From positions 33,192,017-33,256,016 of the forward strand of contig NC_052518.1 of the NCBI RefSeq assembly GCF_014356525.2: 64,000 nucleotides of DNA. The letters are read 5' to 3'. Under the pieces are notes generated by a model, which was not told where the DNA came from, searched no databases, and saw nothing but the letters and a program-made list of their open reading frames with translations. This document shows positions 51,975 to 64,000 of the stretch, piece by piece. Made by a program: the position numbers and the translations under genes. Position 1 is the stretch's first letter. Each line of letters starts with the position of its first letter. The DNA comes from Nilaparvata lugens. Taxonomy: Eukaryota; Arthropoda; Insecta; Hemiptera; Delphacidae.

Positions 51975-54660
51975 TAGTTCAATTGAAAGGAGACATTTCG
52001 AATTCAATATGTGATAATTTAACGCTATTGCCCAAGCTGATTTGGTCAAAAGTAGATGCAACAGAGTACCGTAATAAGTTATCGCGGAGCAGCTGTGATG
52101 TTATCTTGTCACCCGATAGTAGTGAAGCCGCAGAAAAGATTATCAATATCGTTTATGAAGCAGCGGGTAACAATGCAAGAATTTCTAAGAGAGAAAATAA
52201 ACATGCGAAACAGATATGGTTTGATTGGGAATGTGATAAAGCGAAAAAAAGAAGTTTTGCCTGTCTTAGACTTTTTAGGAGGGTGAATAGTCAACAAGCT
52301 AGACAAATCTATGCAGAGGAAAACAAAAAGTACATTCAGTTGTGTAAAACTAGAAAAGCCGAGTATTATGATAATATTAGAAAATGCTTAGAAAATGTGC
52401 GCGACTCGAAACAGTTTTGGGACTCGGTGAAAAAGTTTAAAAGAACATCCTTCAAGTGTACAGGCCAGATAGATATTGGAAGCTGGGTCAAACATTTTAA
52501 AAACTTACTTTCCGTTGAAGTTGAGGCAGATAAAATAGCATATGCCATACCGTTCATAGAGGACGAAAAACTAGATGCAAAAATAACGAAATAAGAACTG
52601 AATTTGGTATTGAAAAAGGCAAAATGTAATAAAGCTCCGGGCACTGACGGCATACCGGCAGAATTTTTCAAATCAGCTCCAGATCAATTCTTAAATTTGC
52701 TGCTCAATTTTTATAATTATATTTATGATACAGGATTGGTGCCTGACAATTTTTCGGAAGCGGTTATCTTCCCAATTCATAAAAAAGGTGATTTGAATGA
52801 AGTTGCTAATTACAGAGGCATACAATTCATCAATGCATTTGTAAAAATTTTCGCAGGAATTTTTCTGAATAGATTAAACGAATGGGTAGAGAAAAATGAA
52901 GTAATAAATGAGGAACAGGCGGGATTTAGAAAAGGATACAGTACAGTGGATAATATATTCAGTTTATACAGCATCATCAATTTGAAACTGAGGAGAAGGA
53001 AAGATAGAGTTTATTGTTTGTATGTTGACTTCAAGGCCGCTTTCGATAAAGTAGATCGTAATGCTTTAATTTATAAGTTGTTTCAGATTGGGTTGTCTAG
53101 CAAATTTGTGAGAATTGTCCAGAAATTATATGAGAATACACGGGCGTTTGTTTGGTGTAAAAATAGTCAAAATAAGAAGGATGGGCTGAGTAATGCATTC
53201 TATACAGAGAACGGATTAAATCAAGGCTGCTTGTTGTCCCCGATTTTATTCATCCTGTTTATTAATGATATTTTTGATAATATGGAAGAAGGGATATGGA
53301 TGGACGAGTTGAATATTAAAGGACTTATGTATGCCGATGATTTGATTCTGATTGCATCCACGCCGAAAGCATTACAACAAATGATAATATGTTTGAAACA
53401 TTACTGTGAGACGTGGGGACTTACAATCAATACCGACAAAACTAAGATAATGGTGATGAGAAGGGGAGGGAGACTGGCCCATCATGAGAGGTGGTACTGG
53501 GGAGAAGAGCGGATCGGAGTTGTAAACAAGTACAAATATCTAGGCGTAACATTCACTCCTCAGTTGGCGTTCAGTGAGCATGTCAGAGAGAGAGTGTAGG
53601 TGGCAAAGTTTGCATTGAATAATGTGTGGAATAGTTTTGTGGCCCAAAATGAAATAAACATCGAGAGTAAGTGGGTAATTTTTGATGCGGTTGTAAGAGC
53701 TCTTGTGAGCTATGGTGGTCAGGTGTGGGGATATAAGCAATTTGAAGAAATAGAACGGTTACATAGAGCCTTTATCAAGAAATTATTTTCGTTACCGCAA
53801 TCAACACCCAATTATATCATCTATTTGGAAGTCAATAAGTATAATTTGCACCATTATTTATTTGAGATGCATTACAGCTATATTATAAGAACCCTTTCTT
53901 TGCGACCAAACAGGCTGCCACGAAAACTTGCACAGAAAATGTTTGAACAGAAAGTAGGATGGTATAAAGTGTGGAAAGAGCAGGCTGAAAAATATAACAT
54001 TGAATTGCCAAGATGGGAGGAAGGAATGCGGTATGTACTAAGGCAAAGTTTGAATAATATTAATGAATGTATAAAAAACGAATGTAGAGAGAAATGGAGA
54101 GAAAGAGCAAGGCAATCTGTAAATTATACTGTCTATTCACGTTTGAAGCCAATCACCGAACACAATAATTATATAGGAGCCAATCTCACCCGCAATGAGA
54201 AGGGGAGGTCTATGGTACTTGAATAGTAGTGTGGGAAGAGAGGGAATTCAGACCATATGTACGTTATGCAATAGGAGGGAAAGGGAGGATACAATGCATT
54301 TTATCGGAAGGTGTCCAGTACTAGCAGAGATAAGAGGAGTGCATTAAGGCGATAGAGAGCTATCAGAGGATCAGGTGGTAGGGTTTTTGAATGGTAGTGA
54401 TTGGAGGGCGCTGATAGGTTTTGTGAGGAATGCTTGGGCTTACAGAAAAATGCTAATACAGGAATATAATACTTGATGGTCTCACTGCTTTTCTTTTTTA
54501 CTCCTGCATATGTAGTATAATGTAATTTCATATGTAATACTTTTGTTGCCATGATCTCTTTGGTTGATTGATTCCAAAATTGTTTAAAATTTGGAATTTT
54601 TCAAATTGGATAAAATTCAATTTCAAATACTTGCATGTAAATTTTAAATCAATAAAATAG
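51975..54660 (+). mobile_element. 5'-truncated LINE with C-terminal CCHC zinc knuckle
   Basis: RT-containing part of a non-LTR retrotransposon in the intron upstream of transketolase exon 51154-51299, antisense to the gene. The endonuclease is missing. The 3' end is near the AATAAA at 54650. Confidence 0.82.
51983..54226 (+). pseudogene. LINE reverse transcriptase with two in-frame stops
   Basis: A single frame runs 2.2 kb and is interrupted only by TAA at 52592 and TAG at 53597. Motifs: KCNKAPGTDGIPAEFFK, FPIHKKGD, NYRGIQFINAFVKIF, EQAGFRKGYST, YVDFKAAFDKVDR, NGLNQGCLLSPILF and catalytic YADD near 53332-53343, then KYKYLGVTFTP. After a frameshift near 54210 the C-terminal zinc knuckle CTLCNRREREDTMHFIGRC and a final WRALIGFV segment follow to about 54474. 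It belongs to a different LINE family from 24283-28940. It looks recently disabled. Confidence 0.85.
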
Positions 54661-54664
54661 CTCA

Positions 54665-56045
54665 ACTTGGCAGACGACCAACAGGTGTCATGTCATAATA
54701 TATATATTTGTGTAATCATCAAATTAGTATTGATGATACGGACTTGTTGAATTAATTGAACAAAGAACATCACTAGACGATACGTGAAGGAAAACCACAA
54801 CGCAGCAAATAGAAATACTATTTCCTACCTACCTAGCGAAATGCCCGAGAGAAAATACCCAGAACTACAGTAAAATCAAGACGAGCAGTTACATATTCAT
54901 GGTCCACATTATTTGAATATTGAGAACATGTGTTTATAGCTACTGCTGTAAAAATTATAAGTCGCCTACATGAATCATGTATTGATAGAGATAGATGTAG
55001 TAATCTGCTGAAAATGTTTCAACATGAAGGAAAGATTACAAAGATGGGTTTGCAGATTGATCAATGATTGAATAAAATCATTTAATATTATTTACATTAT
55101 GAATGAAACCCGTAGGAAGTGAGTAATACGATTTTGGGAAGTTTTTAACATACATAACGTCCACAATTCGTAGGCTGAATTTTTATCTATGAAATAAGTT
55201 ATGGGGTTTGAATTTCTCTTACTTTTGAAAAAAGTAATGGATTTGAAGAATTTTAAAAATTCTTCGTTTTTTTACATCTGTTCGATATTGATTAGACTAC
55301 TCCTCAGTTTTCATTCCTCTATCAATATTGATTGACTTCTCAGTTTTCATTTCTCTATCAAGATCTTGATCACAAAGTCAACTGCGGTACGCATGTACTG
55401 CAAATATACCACATTATTTGGAATAATAGATATGCTTTTTATTTGTTGACATGGCGAATTTTGGACAGTAATATCCACTCTACCACTTAATCGAAAATGG
55501 ATTTAAATAAAGACAGAATGAAAAAGTCCATTCCTTAAACATTAAAAGTATTATTTCATAATAATATGATATAAGTAACCTATCATAGATCTGTACAAAA
55601 ATTAAGATAAATTATGCGTTTGAGAGGAGTGATCTTTCAGATATCATCGCGTGCAATACTAAAAAAGAGACGCGTGTAACAGAGGGCTAAATCCCATTTT
55701 CTATGAAATAAGATTAAATTTCAACAGTGAAAGGTTTCCAATAGGTACCCATCGTAGAGTTATGATCGACTAGATACATTTCTGCTATTTGCCCAATTCG
55801 AATTAACAACGATTATTAAATTTAGAGCAAATATTAGTATTATTTTAACAAAACAGTAAGATACCGGTTCACCCGTTTACAATAAAATGATATTTTGAAG
55901 GTATTTTTAACTATTCCTTGAAATGCAAAAAGGGTTAATAGTAACCTCAGACCATTATATTTTCTGTTGTTACCTTGACTGCAGTAAACTTGTAGATCTG
56001 GGATTTTCTGTATTCTCTAACTAGTCTATAACTTCCTGCACGTGA
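54665..56045. other. Non-coding AT-rich stretch
   Basis: I see nothing that I can support. Confidence 0.4.
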
Positions 56046-56280
56046 TTTATACTCTTTCCAAATTGGCATGAGCGCTAAAAGATTAAGCCGACCCTCGCTC
56101 CCTCACGCGCAGGCCATTGATATATATTATGTATTATATTACGTAGTATACAGGTAAGCAGACAGTCTCTTTACTCACACACACAAAAGGAGACTGCGCT
56201 TGGCTTGTGTGTGTGAGTAGTAGGAGGGTTGGCCTAATACTTCAGAGCTCATGCCAATTTGGACAGAGTATAGAAGCTGT
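56046..56280. repeat. Imperfect inverted-repeat element (MITE-like)
   Basis: The arms of about 56 bp (from TATACTCTTTCCAAATTGGC at 56050 and its inverse ending near 56272) differ at roughly a quarter of positions. An inner 13-bp perfect inverted repeat TACTCACACACAC/GTGTGTGTGAGTA lies at 56173-56221. It has no coding capacity. Confidence 0.6.
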
Positions 56281-56533
56281 AAGTCGGTCAGAAGTGGGTG
56301 GAAAAATCCCTTGGGGTAACGCGTAGCCCCTGTTTTTAGTGTATAGTTGATTCAATTGGGCTTCGCTCGAAAATTTAGTTTATTTTCGAATATGATTAGT
56401 CAGTTACATTAGTAAAGAGTGTTTCAAAGTATCATAAGAACAAATTATTAATCTACATTCAGAAACAGATTCCTCAGCAACTTCTACAGATTTTGAACCT
56501 GTGTTCGTCTTATTATCTTCATTTATATTATTA

Positions 56534-59001
56534 CTAGCAGGTAACCCGTGCTTCGCAAGGGTCTATTTTAAAACTTGACAAACTGAAAACATGACGTTAT
56601 GAAATCTAGAAGAATTGAAAATAGACATATAAGAATCCTCGGTTAAGAATTTATATGCAACATTTCAAGTAAATCAGTCCAGTAGTTCAGACGTGATGAT
56701 GTGTCATAATTTTTCTATCCTTTACACGTGTATATGTGTATAAGTCAGTTCATTCCTTCATTATAGTAAAGAAGATTATAGATAGATGAATCATATATCA
56801 TTATCTTTGAATTAGAATAACTTTTGAAAGGTTTGAGATATCGATGTGCGGTTTTCACCATATTTTCTCTTGAAATCCTGTATCATATGATCACCTTCCA
56901 ATTTAAAAAAATGAAGTTAGATTCAAAATCACGGTTCAAAAATGGTGGACGAAATTTGGATGCGACGGAAAACCTGTTTTTATTATTCGAATAAGAATCC
57001 CAATCATACCTATCATCTAATTTCCCTTTCAAAAGAAATGCTCAGCTGCTTCCATACAACTGAAAGCATGACAAATAGAAAACTTGACAAATCGAAAATA
57101 GGCCTATAACCATTCTCGGTTAATTAAGAATCTATATGCAAAATTTCAAGTTTATCAGTCCAGTTGTTAAGACGTGATTATGTGTCAAACATAATTTTCC
57201 TATTCCGTATGTCTATAAGCCAGTTCTTTCCTTTATTATAGTATAGATTATTATGTTGCTTTGGCCTGTGATCTGTATAAATGTCCTGTTCCAGTAGCAT
57301 CTAAAGGTGCGACCACACATGCTGAACCGAACCTCGAACCGCGCAGCAAACCGTGCATTCCACCGAACATCGCGCCTTTCAGCGAACATGAGCATGTTTA
57401 ATAAAGTTAAAAATCAGCTGTTAAACATTCGCCGTACCGTACGGTACTCCGAACCGTTCGCCGTGCTGCTCGCCTCTGTTTTAACTGTTCGCCGTACCGT
57501 ACTCCGAACGCTGAATTTTTCAGCCAATCAGAGTCCTCCATTACAATTTGCCGTGCAGTTTGCTCTACAAGTTTGGCTATCCATCATAAGTGTAAACATG
57601 CAAACATGTTTGCGGACATGAATACAGAAGTATATGGGCCTTTTTTTATTTGATTAAATTCATGTTTTGAACAATTCATTGTTACAAATGATAAATTGAT
57701 AGGACCTGATAAATATTTTCTAATTCAAATAAAATAACTTCTGAAAAAATAATGAATGGATAAATACCAATATTAAAATATTGTTGACCAAGAACTCAGT
57801 ACAACAACAATTCATTCAACTAATTCTGTACTAATAAAATTATAATTTTTTTTATTGATAATCAATTCCATCAACTAACCATAAACTGACTGAAATAAAT
57901 ACTTCAATTTCCATGTATCAAATTAATAAAACTATATAAATCTACAGTGTAGGTCATATCTAAATTCACAAGAAGTTCGATTTTTGTTGGCAAGAAACAT
58001 GTTATTCAATGCAGAAATCATTGTTATTTTACTAAAAGATAGGATAAGTTGAATAGTTTCCCTATCAGGGGGAATTTTGACAATCCACAAAACTCATTTT
58101 TCATTTGAAGAAATATGACCTAAAAATATAAAGAAAAAAAATAAGAATAAATAGGACCTAATTTTTGTGTTCAGCTTGCCAAAATATCCCTCATTTCAAT
58201 ATTAAAATTTTCGACTGACTGTACAGTGAGTCAATCATTCTATCAGGACTCGCATAATTTTGAAATTGTAATTAAATAAAAATGGAAGAGAATAATTTCT
58301 TTATGTAAAAATATCACCTTTCAAAGACATATCAACTGCATGCGTATTCATATTGCTGATGCAGCATTAATAAAACTGTAGACGTTTATCTAGCACTTTG
58401 TCTCAAAAAACTGTTCTAGCTGAAAAATAAATAATCCATGCCACGTGTAGGCCTATACATTGTACATTGCATCAGGGAAACGAAGTTTCAAAGCTATGTT
58501 TTTTCTAAACAGATGTTTTTGGGATAATTTCTTTGATGCAGCTGTTTCACATTCACCATATTTTTATACAGAGTATGTGAAAATAAAAATATTTATCAAC
58601 TATCAAAACAACACTATTATTATATTTAGAATAATAATAATAATAATAATATTATCAAAAAAATTGATCAATTATCAGAACAATATTATTGAGGTTAAGT
58701 GGAATCAGGTAGAAAGCAATAATAGAACAGCTCTTTTTTTTTATTTCTATCATATGATTTGGCGAATTCGCTGTATGGAATCGTATGTCTCATAAGTGTA
58801 ATTTGAACATTAATTATGAAAAATCTAGAAGGAAAATTGAAATTTGGGCTTCAAGGCGCACGAGATTGATATTTTTAGAATCTATGTGCAAATTTTGTGC
58901 CATTCCCGTTATTCCGGTATGCAATCCACAAGTTGACATGTTTTGATGCGAACAAACGAACACACGATTAAACACAACCCTACTCTCTCTTATTATATAG
59001 A
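56534..59001 (-). mobile_element. Helitron-like composite, copy 2 (inverted)
   Basis: On the minus strand it starts AA/TCTATATAATAAG at 59001 and ends with the hairpin and CTAG/T at 56534. The internal second 5' end A/TCTATACTATAATAAAGG is at 57247. The part 59001-57248 matches 32788-34229 (including the GTACGGTACGGCGAA-rich block near 57435-57500), but carries about 250 extra bases around 57620-57870. The part 57247-56534 lacks the 600-bp repeat present in copy 1. A block near 56800-56960 (AGATATCGATGTGCGGTTTT) also recurs, with changes, at 59510-59700. Confidence 0.6.
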
Positions 59002-59316
59002 TTATCATCATTTCCTATTCAAGTTATTTAATATTTTTGAAGATTATCCATCATTTCACTCATTTTACATCAGTTTCTTCATGTTTTTCACAGATAATCA
59101 ATGTACACACTTTTTATTTATCTTGATTGGCACACTTTTTTAAATTGGGACCTTTCCAAATTGATATTTATAGTTCATTGATAAGTCATAAACCTGTTTT
59201 TTACAGATTGGATACAAATCATCACAATCAAATCGAAAAGGATGAGTATTTTTGAGCTACTGCAAGAAGTATCAAATTTGGTGATCCATTAGATTCATTA
59301 GATACTAACTTAGCAG

Positions 59317-59493
59317 GTAACACGTGCTCCGCAAGGGTCTATTTAAAAACTTGACAAACTGAATACCATCCTCGGTAAATCAAGAATCTATATGCAACAT
59401 TTCAAGTTATCAGTTGAGTAGTTCAGACGTGATGATGCGTTATTCGTATCCCGTACGTGTATGAGCCAATTCTTTTCTTTATTATATTATAGA
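59317..59493 (-). mobile_element. Short Helitron-like copy
   Basis: On the minus strand it has a TCTATAATATAATAAAG start near 59493 and a GCGGAGCACGTGTTACCTGCTAA end near 59317. About 177 bp, a deleted version of the 56534-57247 unit. Confidence 0.5.
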
Positions 59494-59924
59494 AGCTGTC
59501 ATTTGTGTATGATTTATTAGTATCTTTGAATGTGAATAACTTCTAAACAGTTCAAGATATCGATGTAAGGTTTTCGCCATTCATTTTCTCTTGAAATTCT
59601 GTATAGAAATCATACATCATATGACCACCTTCTCATTTAAAACAAATGAAGTTGGATTCAAAATGGCGGTTCCAAGATGGCGGACCAAAATTTTTATGCG
59701 AAAGAAAAGTAGTTTTTTATTTGAATAGGATCCCCAATCGGGTTATCGTAATATTTCCCTTTTAAATAAAATATTCAGCTTTTAGATGCTTCCATACTTT
59801 TCACCGACTCTGTATATAGTATAGATATGGACAAAGAGGATATAGATACAAAATAAAACCGTTGAATACACTATTTTATCTACGACCACTCTCAAGCAAA
59901 GTATAACTGGAAGCATGACGAATT

Positions 59925-60048
59925 GAAAACTTGACATGAAATCTTGAAGAATTGAAAATAGACCTACAACCATCCTCGGTAAATTAAGAATCTATATGCA
60001 AAATTTTAATTTAATCAGTTGTGTAGTTCAGTCCCGTACGTGTATAAG
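59925..60048 (-). mobile_element. Helitron-like fragment, part split by a LINE
   Basis: It matches the middle of the 56534-57247 unit. Its continuation TGTATAAGCCAATTC to TATTATAGA lies at 62840-62876, on the far side of the LINE insertion. Confidence 0.6.
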
Positions 60049-60360
60049 TTTCAATGACGTCACTTCGGATTCAATGAATTTCATCATTCATATAATATAC
60101 TATATTTATAGTTCCGAGATATTTAGGTTTACTTCTCATTTAATAAGATAAACGAATAAATGAATAAAATATTTTATTGTCTTGCATGGCAGTCCGAAAA
60201 TGGACTGAATACAGTTGATGGACTGAACAATTTTTTTTCTTTTTATCTATATTTAAGAAAACAATTTCAAAGATAATAACTTCATAAAAAACAAAATTAA
60301 AATATTTATGGAAAATTTCACTTCCCTTTTTTCTCGCTTGATAGTGTAGTTGTTTTTCAA

Positions 60361-61947
60361 ATGAACATCCATAGTATTAACTGTAATTTTGATAATTTAT
60401 TACTATACATAAATGGCATGAGGAACAAGCCTCATATTATTGTTCTGTCTGAAGCATGGATAAAGCCTGATGATAACATGAACTTATTTAATATTGATGG
60501 GTATGATAAGACGACTTCTTGTACTGATAACAGATGCGGTGGTCTTGTGGTATTTTACAAGCAGTTCTTTCATTGTAATTTAATTGAGAGCTCACTGGCT
60601 GGAGCTGATTCCATCGTTTTGAATTTTAAATATGGGCAGTTGAGCTTTGTACTTGTTGGGGTTTACAGATGGCATACAAACAGCAATATTCCGTCATTTC
60701 TTGAGTCATTTTCTGAACTTCTTTCTGGGATAGATCATGAAGAAGTTGTTTGTGTTGGAGACTTCAATATTAACATTAATCTTACCAACCCTCTTGTGGA
60801 TCAATATTTTAAGATTTGTGCTACAAATGGCTTAGAGAGTCTGATAGATGTCGATACTAGAGTTACTGATAATTCTTCTACTTGTATAGACCATATTCTA
60901 TACAGAGGACGGTCCTCTTCAGATGTTTTCTCTGCCGTCGTGGAGGCTGGTATAACTGACCACCGTGCTGTATGTGTCTCTATGCCCTGCACTGAGGCGG
61001 TCAATGATCACCGTGCTTGCACTGAACGCATTGTAGTTGACTATGATAGATTGAATGATTTACTTACTGAGGAAGAGTGGGATTCTGTTTATGGGTGTGA
61101 TGATCTTGATTTAGCATATTCAAATTTTGAGAGAGTATTACACGCTCACATTCAGTTGGCAACCACTAAGTCTATAAGAAACAGCGGAAATCATAGATCT
61201 AGAATGCTTAAACCGTGGATGAATCAGGGTCTCTGTAATGCCATCAACACAAGATATAAATTATTTAAGATAATGAATAGAAATCGGGGTGATGAGTCGG
61301 CTAAACAAAATTACATTTCATTCAAGAGGAAGGTTAGAGTATGGATTAAACGTGCAAAAGAATTATATTATAAAACACTTTTTAATGAAAATAGGGGTAA
61401 TAGTAAAAAACAATGGCAAATTATAAATAGTCTGGTTGGAAGACAGAAAGCTAAAAATTCTTCATTACGTCTTGTATCAAATAATGTAGAAGTTACAGAT
61501 AAAACTGAGATTGCTGAAATTTTCAACAATTATTTTATTGATGTATCAGGGGTGAGGTCACAACGGGGTCAGCTTCCTTCAGAAGAAGTGATTGAAAGCT
61601 ATATAGGATCTTTCAAGGTCGACAGCAACACTCAATCCTTGTTTTGGAGACCTGTTTGTCCAGAGGAAGTGACCAGTGTTATTGCTGGACTGCATGGTTC
61701 CTAGGCTCCAGGAATGGATGGGTTTCCATCAGCGCTCATAAAGAGTATCTCCTCTAGGATACATATTGTGTTAGCTTACCTTTTCAACAAAAGCTTATTG
61801 GATGGTAAGTTTCCATCTAAATTGAAAATTGCAAAGATTATACCAATCCCAAAAAAGCGTAATAGCACAACTGTTGAAGAGTTTCGACCTATTTCCTTGT
61901 TATCTATATTTTCAAAAATTTTAGAGAAAATATTTTTGCAGTATTGA
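60361..61947 (+). pseudogene. LINE ORF2: endonuclease and first RT segment
   Basis: APE-type endonuclease with HSINCNFDN, SEAWIKP, VGVYRWHTN, VGDFNINI, STCIDHIL and ITDHRAV, then the linker and RT start (APGMDGFPSALIKS, KIIPIPKK, FRPISLLSIFSKILEK). A TAG at 61702 interrupts the frame, which otherwise reads on unbroken to 61947. The rest of RT, including the catalytic Asp-Asp motif, is absent. Confidence 0.85.
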
Positions 61948-62264
61948 ATATTCTCCCATTAAGATCAATGTTCTGTTACAAAGTGCTCACTCAATTTTAT
62001 CAAGCAAGTGGTAACCTGGGCAATACAGTAGATGCACAGGTGCTTAGGCCTGCCACACGCTTCATGGAGAGAGTCAGGTTGCCCAGACCTAGAAGCACTT
62101 TTTTCCAGAAGTCGTTCCTGTTTCTTGATGGTAAATTTCATAATAGTTTACCAGATGAAATTAAACACTGTGACTCATTCTCTCTATTCAAGAGATCTGT
62201 TAAAAAATACATTATGCCATTAACTGAGGATGAAATTGAAAGAATGTATTTTGTAATAATTTGA
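61948..62264 (+). pseudogene. LINE ORF2 C-terminal domain after the deletion
   Basis: Encodes the NILPLRSMFCYKVLTQF, GKFHNSLPDEIKHCDSFSLF and KRSVKKYIM segments typical of the end of this LINE type. It follows the RT start directly, in a different frame, so about 1 kb of coding sequence has been lost at about 61940-61950. Confidence 0.75.
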
Positions 62265-62839
62265 ATCCTTATTCTTTTTCTCATCTTTTTCATCCAGTTT
62301 GAAAAATAAGGATGGTAAATGATAGGCTACTATATTAATTCTTAACTCTTAATTCTTGGGTTGTTCATTCAAAGAGTTTCTGTGCAGTGTATAGAGCTGC
62401 ATTTGGTTGAGAAAGGAGAAAAAATGTTTCATTACGGTATTTTAATTTTTTCCTTTTTGTGTCATTGAGTGATGTGAAATTTCATTTTGTTTTGTTATTC
62501 GATTCATTTTTTTCATTCATTTATTTTATTTCTTATCAATTGAATATTGTCATTAAAAGATTTAATTATAATGTATTTACAGGGATAGTTCAGTTGTTTC
62601 TTGATAAGTTAGTTGATTGTTCGGTTTTTTGAATCTATTACTTCTTATTTTAATTTAAATATAATCAGTGTAATATCATTAGTACTGTGCTCCCATATGC
62701 GGACAAGCTCCTTGAGCTTTGCATATGTGTATTATTTTTCAGTTGAAAACTTGTTTTTATTTGTATGAAGATGTTTTATGTTATGTATTTTCTTTGACTG
62801 AGAATAAACATTTTATTTAGATTATTTATTTATTATTTA

Positions 62840-62876
62840 TGTATAAGCCAATTCTTTCCTTTATTATATTATAGAT
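62840..62876 (-). mobile_element. Helitron-like 5' end, continuation of 59925-60048
   Basis: On the minus strand A/TCTATAATATAATAAAGGAA, the Helitron-type 5' terminus, followed by GAATTGGCTTATAC. It is separated from the rest of the copy by the LINE. Confidence 0.6.
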
Positions 62877-64000
62877 TATTAATCTTCATCCTGTTAATGA
62901 AATTTGAAAAATCACATAAGAGATATCAACAATTAATACTTGAAAGGTAGATCATAAAAAAAACAGTGTAAAAAATAGATCCAGTAGGAATTTTTAGATA
63001 TCTTCAAGTTGGTGTTATGATTAAGCTCAACTCCATGTTGTCTTTGAACGTTGCTTGTTTTGTGTTGTCTTTCTGGGGCTATTCACTTTAGCTCATAGCT
63101 AAATTTATAACTGATAGCTTAATAGTCGACTTTTATGCGTTCAAGTATTGAAAATGTTCGGTATTTACAATTAAAAAAATTGTAATAATGCTATTTCCTC
63201 CAAAGCTGTTTACAGTACAGCTGCTAATGATGATTTTGTCTCAATGTCAAAGCTGAATATCTTCAAATTCTCTTAGTTATGATTGAACAAATTATTATGA
63301 TAGAATATAATTTAGAAATAAATAATTGATGAAAAACAAGTTATAGATTCAGGGTACAGTATAAGCATACTTTGTTGAGAAAAGTAGCGTAAACGAATAG
63401 AGACAGAAAATAGAGACAGAAGAATACAGTAGGTAATAGAAAACTAAGAATAGGAGAGCACAAGAATGTTGGAATTTGTTCCAAGTAGGGGTGGTTGAAT
63501 AGCCCAGCACCGTGCACAAAATCCTAACAATAAACTAGCAAAAAACCTGCCAGTTTAACTCTTGGAACTGCACCCCGAATGGACAACAAATTCAATAAGA
63601 ACAAACTAATGGACACATCTATTTTTCGGTTATACTTCATCAGTTTAGTATCATAAAGGTTTGTATTAAAAAATGCAATAAACTGGGATGCTTGAGAAGA
63701 TCAACATAACTACAGTACCGTATCTACCTTAGTATCAATAGAACAGCATACATATTGATAGCACATAAAATGCTATAGAATTAAAGTTGACTTGCCCTAA
63801 TCAAGTTTTCGAATGAATATTGCAGAATGAAATAAATCAATTGCAGAGTTTCAAATGAGCCAATGTCAGCCCAACAAATGTTCTAGCGGTTTATGAAATT
63901 GTCGCTCAACTAATTCAAATTAAAGCTGATTTCATAACGTTTTTATTGCATCAACTGAAACAGATCGATTTAATGGAATGTGGATCTTCAAATGAACCGG
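62877..64000. other. Non-coding stretch to the window end
   Basis: I see no exon (including the missing transketolase start), repeat family or RNA gene here that I can support. Confidence 0.4.

Larger units (their letters stand above)
60049..62839 (+). mobile_element. LINE inserted in a Helitron-like copy, internally deleted
   Basis: TGTATAAG at 60041-60048 is repeated at 62840-62847, and the flanks join to restore the Helitron-like sequence, so both insertion boundaries are known. The tail is ATTT-rich. It carries an endonuclease and the beginning and end of ORF2 but lacks the RT core. Confidence 0.8.

Noticed and set aside
57307..57621. 104-codon plus-strand frame
   Set aside because: Falls in the Helitron-like composite; the repeated GTACGG/CCGTAC block creates the open frame.
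1..64000. Bacterial or symbiont contamination
   Set aside because: Transketolase has spliceosomal introns, and all other coding units are eukaryotic transposons or virus-like elements.

Overview
The window looks like an insect nuclear genome, and a hemipteran is plausible but not provable from this sequence. It is AT-rich, has GT/AG introns, and is dominated by transposable elements. The only host gene I can establish is transketolase. It lies on the minus strand as ten exons between 17052 and 51299. The exon lengths sum to one open frame that ends at a TAA, and the first coding exon(s), roughly the N-terminal 30-40 residues, were not found. Its introns hold most of the repeats, so one ordinary pentose-phosphate gene is spread over more than 34 kb.

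Region 1-3000 is different in character. A minus-strand reading frame enters at 1517 and runs off the left edge. It encodes a parvovirus-VP1-type phospholipase A2 domain behind a domain resembling the insect 'DUF8207' family. A well-placed TATA box and arthropod initiator lie just upstream, followed by arrays of a palindromic 10-mer, a GC-rich minisatellite, a tRNA-like segment, a 30-bp tandem repeat and a perfect 20-bp-arm hairpin. I read this as part of an integrated virus-like or selfish element.

Region 5354-12652 is a complete errantivirus-like LTR retroelement on the minus strand. It has identical 177-bp LTRs, a tRNA-Lys-type primer site, a polypurine tract, and gag, pol and env frames without breaks. 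Gag and pol are joined by a T TTT TTA slippery site in the correct register. It sits in a TA microsatellite with a TATA target duplication and must be young.

The rest is a layered record of insertions. There are non-LTR retrotransposons at 13413-15660, 17918-18475, 18520-18720, 23101-23457, 24283-28940 (with a FLYWCH plus SGNH-hydrolase ORF1), 37438-37500, 51975-54660 and 60049-62839. There are two decayed BEL/Pao elements (19085-20163 and 41730-44356) and Helitron-like composites in opposite orientations (32788-35073 and 56534-59001). There are also foldback or terminal-inverted-repeat elements (35411-36563, 37912-38492, 56046-56280), a 102-bp tandem repeat (46355-46620), and many microsatellites. 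The 24283-28940 element ends only about 7 bp from a transketolase 5' splice site.
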